Positions 1-6,214 of a DNA stretch of 11,157 nucleotides are shown here, one piece after another. Both the position numbers and the translations under genes were made by a program. Each line of letters opens with the position of its first letter. Position 1 is the first letter of the stretch. Origin of the DNA: a bacterium (lineage in GTDB: Bacteria; Desulfobacterota; Anaeroferrophillalia; Anaeroferrophillales; Tharpellaceae); contig JAOZKP010000073.1 in the NCBI GenBank assembly GCA_029935295.1, positions 1 through 11,157 of the forward strand. Reading direction: 5' to 3'. The notes below the pieces were generated by a model. The model was not told the origin of the DNA, searched no databases, and saw only the letters and a program-made list of their open reading frames with translations.

Positions 1-1058
1 TTCCCAAAATTACCGAAATGGAAGAGACCGGACAAGTAAATATGGATGTTGTCAAAGCTCTAGGTGAAGCTGAAATGATGGCGATAACCATACCTGAAGA
101 GTTTGGCGGGTTGGGTTTAGGTTATACCGCCCGTCTTATCGCCTTAGAGGAGATTGCGAAAGATTCATGTGCTGTAGCAATGATGTTGCAGGTGTTGGCT
201 TTGGGTATCGAGCCGATTATAAAATTTGGTAATGATGAACAGAAGGTGAAATATCTGCCCGGCCTGGCATCGGGCGAACGTTTGGCGACTGTTGGTGTAA
301 CCGAACCTACCGGTGGTTCCGATCCGTCCGGGGGCCGGACTGTCTATAAAAAGGATGGTGATGATTACATTGTCAATGGGCGGAAATGTTTTATAACCAA
401 TTCTCACATCGCGGACACGATTACTGTTTTGGCCAAAGACGATGAAAACCCGAAAGCTTTTTCAACTTTTATCGTTGAAAAGGGAATGGCTGGTTTTAGG
501 CCCTCTCATGAAGAGCATAAAATTGGAATGCGTGGTTGTAATACCGGTGAGTTGACTTTTGAGAACTGCCGGATTCCCAAAGAAAATCTTCTCGGAGTTG
601 AAGGCAAGGGTATGCGCGTGGCCATGAGTGCCATTGGTGATGTCGGCCGAGGTGGAATGGTTGGATGTTCTCTCGGCGTATTGACAGCTTGTTTGGAGGA
701 GGGCCTCAAATTTGCTAACGAGCGGATTCTTTACGGCAAGCCCATCATCAAACTTCCGGCCATTCAGGATAAGATTGCCGAGATGAAGCTGGATCTGGAG
801 ATTGGCCGGCTCTTGGGATATCGTGCTGCTTCGCTTCAAGACCAGGGTATTCGTTGTGATACGGAGTTCGCCATGGCCAAATACCATACGGCTGAATCAG
901 CTCAGAAAGCGGCCAAAATTACGGCCGACATTCACGGTGGTTACGGTTGTATGAATGAATTTGCGATTACCCGTTACCTGCGTGACGCTTTTGTTCTTGG
1001 ACCATCCGCAGGGACTTCTGATATTATGAGAATTATTATCGCTCGTTCGGCGATGTAA
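1..1058 (+). CDS. Acyl-CoA dehydrogenase, 5'-truncated by window edge
   Basis: FAD-dependent acyl-CoA dehydrogenase that would oxidise an acyl-CoA at C2-C3 and pass electrons to ETF. The reading frame is open to the left edge (codons from base 3), so the ATG at 18 is probably internal. The family usually has about 380 residues; 351 are visible, so about 30-40 are missing. Numbering from that ATG, I see the N-terminal domain motif IPEEFGG (25-31), the flavin-contacting VTEPTGGSD (94-102), KCFITN (123-128), the middle-domain motif RGCNTGELTFENCRIP (172-187), and the C-terminal HGGYG and RYLRDA segments. The final motif reads AGTSDI where short- and medium-chain enzymes have EGTSEI, so the usual catalytic Glu is Ala331. 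The alternative base position of isovaleryl-CoA dehydrogenase, just before the helix arginine, is Gly210. The fold is certain; the substrate, and even simple dehydrogenation, are not. A hairpin follows the stop codon, then etfBA. Confidence 0.93.
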   Translation, partial: PKITEMEETGQVNMDVVKALGEAEMMAITIPEEFGGLGLGYTARLIALEEIAKDSCAVAMMLQVLALGIEPIIKFGNDEQKVKYLPGLASGERLATVGVTEPTGGSDPSGGRTVYKKDGDDYIVNGRKCFITNSHIADTITVLAKDDENPKAFSTFIVEKGMAGFRPSHEEHKIGMRGCNTGELTFENCRIPKENLLGVEGKGMRVAMSAIGDVGRGGMVGCSLGVLTACLEEGLKFANERILYGKPIIKLPAIQDKIAEMKLDLEIGRLLGYRAASLQDQGIRCDTEFAMAKYHTAESAQKAAKITADIHGGYGCMNEFAITRYLRDAFVLGPSAGTSDIMRIIIARSAM

Positions 1059-1061
1059 TAA

Positions 1062-1103
1062 AAAACGGACATCAGGAGAGGGCCGTCTCCTGATGTCCGT
1101 TTT
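1062..1103. terminator. Perfect 18-bp inverted repeat, probable bidirectional terminator
   Basis: Arms 1062-1079 and 1086-1103 are exact reverse complements around a 6-nt loop, starting 3 bases after the acyl-CoA dehydrogenase stop. The arms begin with AAAA and end with TTTT, so an RNA hairpin with a short U-tail forms on either strand. The U-run is only four bases, so termination may be partial and allow readthrough into etfB. Confidence 0.75.
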
Positions 1104-1159
1104 ACGGTTCGCTGAAAATCAATCGCAGAGCGCTACCAAGTGCAAAGAAAGGTAATATT

Positions 1160-1957
1160 GTGTTCAAGATAGTCGTTTTAGTCAAAGCGGTGCCCGATCC
1201 GAAAAGGGCATCTGAAATAAAAATAGATCCTCGTACGAAAACTCTTACTCGGGCCGATGTCCCTCTGGTGATGAATCAGTTGGATAAGCACGCCATGGAA
1301 TCTGCACTGGCATTAAAGAGCCGGGTGGGTGGCGAAATTACAGCTATCAGTATGGGGCCCCCGCCGGCTGCCGCTATTCTTAAAGAGTGTTTGGCTATGG
1401 GAGCTGATCACGGCGTTCTTCTTTCCGACCGGGCCTTTGGCGGAGCCGATGCCTATGCTACCGCTTACACTCTAGCCAAAGGTATTGAAAAAGTTGGCTC
1501 AGCTGATCTGGTTTTATGCGGTATGGCGAGCAGTGACGGCAGTACGGAATGGGTCGGATCCGAGCTTAGTGTGTTTTTGGATTTGCCGGTTGTCACCGGA
1601 GTGAAAGAGATAATCGGAAGCAGCGAGCCATGGTGGCAGGTTAAGGCTCATATCGACAATGGATATCGCGAGTTAAAAGTAAAGCTTCCGGCTGTTCTGG
1701 CTGTAACTCGGGAACTCAACACCCCCAGAAATATTAGTTTTTCCGGTATTATTAAAGCTCGAAAAAAAGAAATTACGGTCTGGGATTTTGACGCGTTGGG
1801 AGTTCCAGAGTCATCATTGGGACTGGCCGGCTCACCTACTATTATCTCTGATTTGAGAGTTTCCGAAAGCAAAAGAGAAGTTGAGATGATAGAAGGCACA
1901 AGAGAAGAGAAAGCCGAGATGCTTGTCCAAAAATTTGCCGATGCCGGCACATTCTGA
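1160..1957 (+). CDS. etfB: Electron transfer flavoprotein beta subunit
   Basis: Small subunit of the ETF heterodimer, which accepts electrons from acyl-CoA dehydrogenase and binds AMP or a second FAD. The protein of 265 residues opens with the typical beta-strand and loop KIVVLVKAVPDP (3-14). It contains AMGADHGVLLSDRAFGGADA (79-98), the nucleotide-loop region CGMASSDGSTEWVG (120-133), and the C-terminal arm that wraps EtfA. The start is a GTG at 1160, preceded by AAAGAAAGG; no better in-frame start gives the conserved N-terminus. The nucleotide loop reads SSDGST where classic ETFs have a form like AIDDDCNQ and bifurcating ones a form like AIDGDTAQ, so the mode of nucleotide binding is open. 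etfA follows after 13 bp, so the two are surely cotranscribed. Confidence 0.96.
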   Translation: MFKIVVLVKAVPDPKRASEIKIDPRTKTLTRADVPLVMNQLDKHAMESALALKSRVGGEITAISMGPPPAAAILKECLAMGADHGVLLSDRAFGGADAYATAYTLAKGIEKVGSADLVLCGMASSDGSTEWVGSELSVFLDLPVVTGVKEIIGSSEPWWQVKAHIDNGYRELKVKLPAVLAVTRELNTPRNISFSGIIKARKKEITVWDFDALGVPESSLGLAGSPTIISDLRVSESKREVEMIEGTREEKAEMLVQKFADAGTF

Positions 1958-1962
1958 GGAGG
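1956..1962 (+). promoter_or_regulatory. Shine-Dalgarno site deciding the etfA start
   Basis: GAGGAGG overlaps the etfB stop codon (TGA, 1955-1957) and lies 8 bases before GTG 1971. This favours GTG 1971 over the in-frame upstream TTG 1923 or ATG 1941, which lie inside etfB and lack comparable sites. It suggests translational coupling of the two ETF subunits. Confidence 0.8.
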
Positions 1963-1970
1963 TCGTTAAA

Positions 1971-2969
1971 GTGGGAGGATCAACCGGGCCTGTATGGGTC
2001 TTTGCCGAACAGAGTGATGGATCTGTTTTGCCCGTTTCACTCGAGCTTACCGGGCAGGCAAGAAAGTTGGCTGACGAGCTGGGAACATCTTTGGAGGTCA
2101 TTTTTTTAGGGGATGCAGTTCGTGAGAATACTCAGATTTTGTTTAACGCCGGGGCTGACAAGGTATATCTGGGAGAACATCCGGATCTGAAGTTTTATCA
2201 ATCAGAACGTTATATGCAAATTATTGTTAAACTGGCTCAAGAACACCAGCCGGAAATTTTTCTTCTGGGCTCTACAGCCACAGGTAAAGAGCTGGCACCT
2301 TTGGTTGCGGCTAAGCTTAAAACCGGATTAACGGCTCACTGTATTGACCTGACTCTGGATCAGGAAAAACGTCTGGAACAGATAATCCCGGCCTACGGTG
2401 GCTTAATATCGATTGTTTGCCCGGAAAAAAGACCGCAGATGGCTACTATAGCCAAGGGGGTTTTTTTAAAACCGGACACATCCGAGCCGAAGCAGGGTGA
2501 GTTGGTTTTGCTTGAAATTGGTAACGAACAGGATCAACGGATAGAGTTGCTGAACGTTGTTTACGAAGAGACCGAAGGGGTGCCGCTGGAATCAGCCGCA
2601 GTTGTTGTTGCCGGTGGGGCCGGTGCGAAGGACTTGGAAGGCTGGCAGCAGATTGTTGATTTGGCTGACGAAATGGGCGCAGCCTTAGGCTCTACACGAC
2701 CTCCAGTTGATGAGGGTTGGGTCGAACTGGATAGAATGATCGGCCAGAGTGGCAAAATGGTAGCTCCTGAGCTCTACATCGGGGTCGGATTGTCGGGCGA
2801 GTTGCAGCACATGGTGGGCATAACCGGGGCAAAACTTATGGTTGCCGTTAACAGTGAGCCGAAAGCACCGGTTTTTGAGCAGGTCGATTATGGAATCGTT
2901 GATGATTGCCGGGAGTTTTTACCGGTACTGATCGAAAATATTAAAGCATATAAGGCTGATAAGGCATAG
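1971..2969 (+). CDS. etfA: Electron transfer flavoprotein alpha subunit
   Basis: Large ETF subunit carrying the FAD that exchanges electrons with the dehydrogenase. From GTG 1971 it is 332 residues, the usual length. The N-terminal half has the family strands VWVFAE, the SLELTGQARKLADELG helix and GADKVYLGEH. The C-terminal FAD domain shows GSTRPPVDEGW (with the flavin-proximal Arg), IGQSGKMVAPELYIGVGLSG, ELQHMVGI, VAVNSEPKAPVFEQVDYGIV and a terminal LP-containing helix. Small departures from consensus are GQSG for GQTG, GLSG for GISG and NSEP for the usual NKDP. These are conservative, so FAD binding should be intact. It lies in one transcription unit with etfB and, after 46 bp, the dehydratase-like gene. 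Confidence 0.96.
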   Translation: MGGSTGPVWVFAEQSDGSVLPVSLELTGQARKLADELGTSLEVIFLGDAVRENTQILFNAGADKVYLGEHPDLKFYQSERYMQIIVKLAQEHQPEIFLLGSTATGKELAPLVAAKLKTGLTAHCIDLTLDQEKRLEQIIPAYGGLISIVCPEKRPQMATIAKGVFLKPDTSEPKQGELVLLEIGNEQDQRIELLNVVYEETEGVPLESAAVVVAGGAGAKDLEGWQQIVDLADEMGAALGSTRPPVDEGWVELDRMIGQSGKMVAPELYIGVGLSGELQHMVGITGAKLMVAVNSEPKAPVFEQVDYGIVDDCREFLPVLIENIKAYKADKA

Positions 2970-3002
2970 GTATACTTTCGTTCGAATAACTTTAGCTTAG
3001 GT

Positions 3003-3008
3003 AAGGAG
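3003..3008 (+). promoter_or_regulatory. Shine-Dalgarno site of the dehydratase-like gene
   Basis: AAGGAG lies 7 bases before ATG 3016 and fixes that start, which also gives the expected family N-terminus (a YLASLKKLRPNIYKFGE-like segment). Confidence 0.8.
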
Positions 3009-3015
3009 ATGGAAA

Positions 3016-4485
3016 ATGGGTATCAAAAGTAGAAATGATTATCTTGCGTCACTCAAAAAACTGCGGCCGAATATCTACAAATTTGGTGAGTTGATTGAAG
3101 ATGTAACAACTCATCCGGCAACCAAGAGAACGGTTGAAAGTCATGCCCGGGTTTATGATGGGGCTAATGACCCTGAATTAGCGGATATCTATACGACAAC
3201 ATCGACATTCAACGGTGAAAAGATTCTGCGTTGGAACTCAATGATGACCAGTTCCGAAGATTTGATTGCCAATATGAATATGAAACGGTTGAATTATAGA
3301 AGAACCGGTAGTTGTACCGGGGCGGTCTGTTGTGGTTGGAACGGCATGAATGTCATGTGGGCTATAACCACGGATATCGACAAGGAATTTGGTACCAAAT
3401 ATCGTGAAAGACTGGAAAATTGGATTAAGATGGTTGAGCGTGAAGGTCTGGCCGTGGCTGGTGCCCTGACCGATTCCAAAGGTGATCGCAGCAAGAAACC
3501 GTCACAGCAGGAAAACCTTGATGCCAACATCAGGGTGACCGAAATTCGGGAAGATGGCATTGTTATCCGCGGAGCCAAGGTAATGATCTGTGGAACGGCC
3601 GCTTCAAATGAAATTTTCCTTCTGCCTGGTGGAGTATATGGTGAAAGTGAACAGGATTTTGCCGTCGCCTGTGCCGTTCCCCGGGATATTGAAGGTTTGA
3701 CTATTATCGAAGCAACCCACCCCAGTGACCGGCGTGAATATGAAAAAGAGGCGGAATTTGAAGTCCCTGATACCGGTATAACCCAGGGTTTCCTCCTTTT
3801 TGATGATGTCTTTATTCCGAATGAACGGGTATTCATGTGCAAAGAATTTAAATATTGTGCCAAAATCATTGGTTATTTCACCGGTAATTATCGATCCTGT
3901 ATTGGTGCCTGTGTTGCCGGTCAGGGTGATGCCATGATCGGGGCGTCAATTTTACTGGCCCGGGCCAATGGTCTTGCGTCAAAAACATTTATGCCTAAAC
4001 TGATTGACATGTCGATTAACAACCAGGTTACTTATGGGCTTGGAGCAGGCTCTTGTGCCACCGGTTTTAAACATTCATCCGGAGCCTTTTTTGCCGATCC
4101 GCTGTCAGCTCATACCAATAAAGTGATGGTTGCCACACTGCCTTATGAAACCAAACGAGTTGCCCAGGATATCGGCGGCGGCATTGCTGAAACCGGATGT
4201 ATGCCGTCCTACAAAGATTTTACGGATGCAAACTATGGTGAAGCCATCCAGAAAATTTTCAAGGCTGGTAATTGTTCAGCGGAAACCCGCTTCAAGGCGG
4301 CCCGCTTGATTGAATGGCTTACTTTAGGGGCTGGGGTTCCTGGATGTATGCACGGTGGCGGCTCACCCGATGGCGCAAAATTACTCGTTAGGCTGCTTAC
4401 CCCATGGGAAGAGTATGCCGAGCATGCCAAAAAGTTGATCAATATTGACGAGGATGTACTAGATCCGCCAAAACCCAAAAGATAG
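3016..4485 (+). CDS. Divergent 4-hydroxybutyryl-CoA dehydratase family flavoprotein
   Basis: The protein has 489 residues, the full family length. The fold resembles acyl-CoA dehydrogenase, with FAD and, in true dehydratases, a [4Fe-4S] cluster that dehydrates 4-hydroxybutyryl-CoA to crotonyl-CoA. Family landmarks include GALTDSKGDRSKKPS (149-163), REDGIVIRGAK (178-188), FDDVFIPNERVF (262-273), LPYETKRVAQDIGGG (375-389) and CMHGGGSP (444-451). Against remembered C. aminobutyricum AbfD, cysteines C100, C105/C106 and C299 can match cluster ligands C99, C103 and C299, with one extra residue in the first motif. Ligand H292 is Tyr292, and T190, E257, Y296, K300 and E455 become Cys192, Gln257, Ile296, Val300 and Gly443. 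The family call is strong, the named reaction doubtful. The 4-hydroxyphenylacetate hydroxylase (HpaB) branch is the other relative, but it lacks these cysteines. It shares a transcription unit with etfBA, so a flavin redox role is conceivable. Confidence 0.88.
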   Translation: MGIKSRNDYLASLKKLRPNIYKFGELIEDVTTHPATKRTVESHARVYDGANDPELADIYTTTSTFNGEKILRWNSMMTSSEDLIANMNMKRLNYRRTGSCTGAVCCGWNGMNVMWAITTDIDKEFGTKYRERLENWIKMVEREGLAVAGALTDSKGDRSKKPSQQENLDANIRVTEIREDGIVIRGAKVMICGTAASNEIFLLPGGVYGESEQDFAVACAVPRDIEGLTIIEATHPSDRREYEKEAEFEVPDTGITQGFLLFDDVFIPNERVFMCKEFKYCAKIIGYFTGNYRSCIGACVAGQGDAMIGASILLARANGLASKTFMPKLIDMSINNQVTYGLGAGSCATGFKHSSGAFFADPLSAHTNKVMVATLPYETKRVAQDIGGGIAETGCMPSYKDFTDANYGEAIQKIFKAGNCSAETRFKAARLIEWLTLGAGVPGCMHGGGSPDGAKLLVRLLTPWEEYAEHAKKLINIDEDVLDPPKPKR

Positions 4486-4554
4486 GTGAAAAAATTGGTA
4501 GCTCTCGTGGCTTGATATCCGGGGATTGCCCAATAACTGCTAGAGTTTTAAAGT

Positions 4555-4647
4555 CCAATGCTGGTTTGCTGCTTTGAAGCGGCAAACCAGCATTGGTCAA
4601 TTTCAAGTCGTTCATTGCGAACGCGAAATTTTTTTGTCTTTTTTTTT
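4555..4647 (+). terminator. Hairpins plus T-tracts, terminator of the etf-dehydratase unit
   Basis: Arms 4555-4569 and 4582-4596 are exact 15-bp reverse complements, and pairing continues inward to a four-base TTGA loop. No T-run follows at once. A second short stem (4609-4613 with 4619-4623) is followed after 5 bases by T7, then T9 after a three-base break. The whole reads as a compound Rho-independent terminator; the first hairpin may instead protect the 3' end of the mRNA. Confidence 0.55.
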
Positions 4648-4777
4648 CAGTAGAACGTCGTCTTATTTTTATATGTCATTTTTGTATTGCAGTATTAATT
4701 TTGTGTTATTCATTGCCTAAATCGTATAACATTTTTATGTGTGCATATTTTTGCTATGTTTTGATTTTTGACCGTTA

Positions 4778-4795
4778 GTTAAACAATTTTTTAAC
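4778..4795. promoter_or_regulatory. Short inverted repeat upstream of the ligase gene
   Basis: GTTAAA at 4778-4783 is the reverse complement of TTTAAC at 4790-4795, spaced by six bases and ending 14 bases before the ligase start. It could be an operator, but six-base arms in such AT-rich sequence arise easily by chance. Confidence 0.2.
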
Positions 4796-4809
4796 ATCAA
4801 GGAGGTATC

Positions 4810-6120
4810 ATGAGTGATTATCGTCAGTATTGGGATGAAGCAATAGAAACTATGTCGAGGAAAGATCTTAAGGCGTATCAACTTAAGTTACTTAAAGATA
4901 TGCTTGAACTGACCTATAACAAGTCGCCCTACTATCGGAAGACTTTTGACGAGAAAGGAGTTAAACCTCAAGATTTGAAAAGCCTGGAAGATCTGAAAAA
5001 ATTTCCGATGGTTGATAAAAAGGTTCTCAGGGATCGCCAGCAGGCTGTGCCTGATTTTGGGGATATGATTTGTGCTCCTGAAAGTGAGTTTGTTTTTTTA
5101 AGTGCTTCCAGTGGTTCAACTGGTGTGCCTACAGCCTCCCCATTTACGGCTCAGGATTTTGATGATTTTCAGGATTTTCAGGCACGACTGTTTTGGTCTT
5201 CCGGCATGCGGCCTACTGATCGTTATTGCCATGCTTTAAATTTTACCCTTTTTGTCGGTGGCCCGGATGTAATCGGAGCTATGAAACTTGGCGCTCTGAC
5301 GATCTGGGCGGGAACCATTCCCTCCGAAAGATTGTTGGCTATTTTTCAAACCTGGAGACCTACAGTCACCTGGACAACCCCGTCATATGCCTGGTTCCTG
5401 GGTGAGTCAGCGAAAGAGAATGGGATTAATCCTGCCGACCTGTCTGTTCGGAAGATATTTGTCGCCGGTGAACCGGGTGGTTCGATTCCTGAGACAAAAC
5501 AAGCTATTGAAGAGTTATGGAATGCTGATGTCTACGACTATTACGGCTTGTCGGATATTTTCGGCGCTTGCGCCGGACAGTGTGAATATAAGGAAGGCTT
5601 GCACTGGGCCGAGGATCATATTTTGGTTGAAGTTGTCGATCCCGACACCGGTGAGGAGGTTGCGGAAGGAGAACGGGGTGAAATGATTCTGACCTCACTC
5701 AAAAAAGTAGCTCGTCCTCTAATTCGTTTCCGGACCGGAGACATTGTCTCTTACAACACCGAGCCGTGTCGTTGCGGGCGAACCCACATGCGTTTGAACG
5801 GAATTCACGGACGTCTTGATGATATGCTTATTATCAAAGGGGTAAATGTCTTCCCCAGTGATATAGAAACCGTTGTTCGGCAGAACGATAAACTGAGTGG
5901 AGAGTATCTCTGTGTTGTCACCGAAGAGAAACATATGGCGGTTCTGACCGTCGAGGTCGAGAAAGCCAAGGGCTTTGCTGGTGACATTGGGGCATTGGCA
6001 AAAGATGTTCAGATCGATTGTCAAAAATTGGTTGGGATCAGGCCGAGAATCAATATCATTGAAGCCGGTGCCCTGCCCAGAGAGACGCACAAAGCCAAAC
6101 GTGTACTTGATAAAAGATAG
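4810..6120 (+). CDS. Phenylacetate-CoA ligase-like (PaaK-type) acyl-CoA ligase
   Basis: AMP-forming ligase that would activate a carboxylic acid to its CoA thioester with ATP. The length of 436 residues is typical of the PaaK group. Visible motifs are the phosphate loop SASSGSTGVPT (98-108), the adenine-binding YYGLSD (244-249), CEYKEGLHWAEDH, the RFRTGD motif with the ribose-binding Asp (306-311), CRCGRTH (320-326), the hinge GRLDDML, and the C-terminal catalytic Lys in HKAKRV (K428). All catalytic landmarks are present. One oddity is Asp249, where most relatives have Glu after YGL(T/S). The start is ATG 4810, 3 bases after AAGGAGGT (4799-4806). PaaK relatives act on phenylacetate, benzoate-like and other bulky acids; the aryl specificity is not readable here. 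A terminator follows, then a permease gene. Confidence 0.92.
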   Translation: MSDYRQYWDEAIETMSRKDLKAYQLKLLKDMLELTYNKSPYYRKTFDEKGVKPQDLKSLEDLKKFPMVDKKVLRDRQQAVPDFGDMICAPESEFVFLSASSGSTGVPTASPFTAQDFDDFQDFQARLFWSSGMRPTDRYCHALNFTLFVGGPDVIGAMKLGALTIWAGTIPSERLLAIFQTWRPTVTWTTPSYAWFLGESAKENGINPADLSVRKIFVAGEPGGSIPETKQAIEELWNADVYDYYGLSDIFGACAGQCEYKEGLHWAEDHILVEVVDPDTGEEVAEGERGEMILTSLKKVARPLIRFRTGDIVSYNTEPCRCGRTHMRLNGIHGRLDDMLIIKGVNVFPSDIETVVRQNDKLSGEYLCVVTEEKHMAVLTVEVEKAKGFAGDIGALAKDVQIDCQKLVGIRPRINIIEAGALPRETHKAKRVLDKR

Positions 6121-6136
6121 CTGTAGTCCGTGTCGT

Positions 6137-6175
6137 GCTCCTTCCCTTTTCATCGTGAAAAGGGAAGGAGCTTTT
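6137..6175 (+). terminator. Rho-independent terminator after the ligase gene
   Basis: Arms 6137-6152 and 6156-6171 are exact 16-bp reverse complements (GCTCCTTCCC... and its complement) with a very small loop, followed by TTTT and, after ACATG, TTTTT. It begins 16 bases after the ligase stop, so the permease may have its own promoter or depend on readthrough. Confidence 0.85.
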
Positions 6176-6214
6176 ACATGTTTTTAGTATAACCATTAGC
6201 AAGGAGGAGTAATC

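Larger units (their letters stand above)
4486..4809. other. AT-rich intergenic region of 324 bp
   Basis: No convincing gene is present. The left part has a strong hairpin (4555-4596), then a weak hairpin (4609-4623) and two T-tracts (4629-4635, 4639-4647), which probably end the etf-dehydratase transcript. The right part (about 4650-4800) is very AT-rich and should hold the promoter of the ligase gene. A TTGTGT/TATAAC pair with 18-bp spacing ends near 4731 but is weak. An inverted repeat GTTAAA-N6-TTTAAC (4778-4795) sits just before the ribosome binding site. Confidence 0.6.

Noticed and set aside
462..887. 141-codon frame antisense to the acyl-CoA dehydrogenase gene
   Set aside because: It is fully covered by a conserved gene on the other strand and has no recognisable domain.
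1923..1970. Longer etfA starting at TTG 1923 or ATG 1941
   Set aside because: These starts overlap etfB and lack a good ribosome binding site. GTG 1971 has GAGGAGG eight bases upstream and gives the normal ETF alpha N-terminus.
3294..3869. 191-codon frame antisense to the dehydratase-like gene
   Set aside because: It lies wholly within a well-supported gene, its protein is Ser/Arg/Pro-rich with no recognisable motif, and it is a codon-bias shadow.
3016..4485. 4-hydroxyphenylacetate 3-monooxygenase (HpaB) as the name for the dehydratase-like gene
   Set aside because: Both groups share the fold, but the cysteine-containing motifs and the FIPNER and CMHGGGSP segments match the CoA dehydratase branch, and an oxygenase is unlikely in this anaerobic-looking context.
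4593..4778. A 61-codon open frame rich in Phe, Cys, Ile and Leu in the ligase upstream gap
   Set aside because: It begins inside the right arm of a hairpin with a non-ATG codon, has no ribosome binding site, and its composition is what AT-rich noncoding sequence gives.
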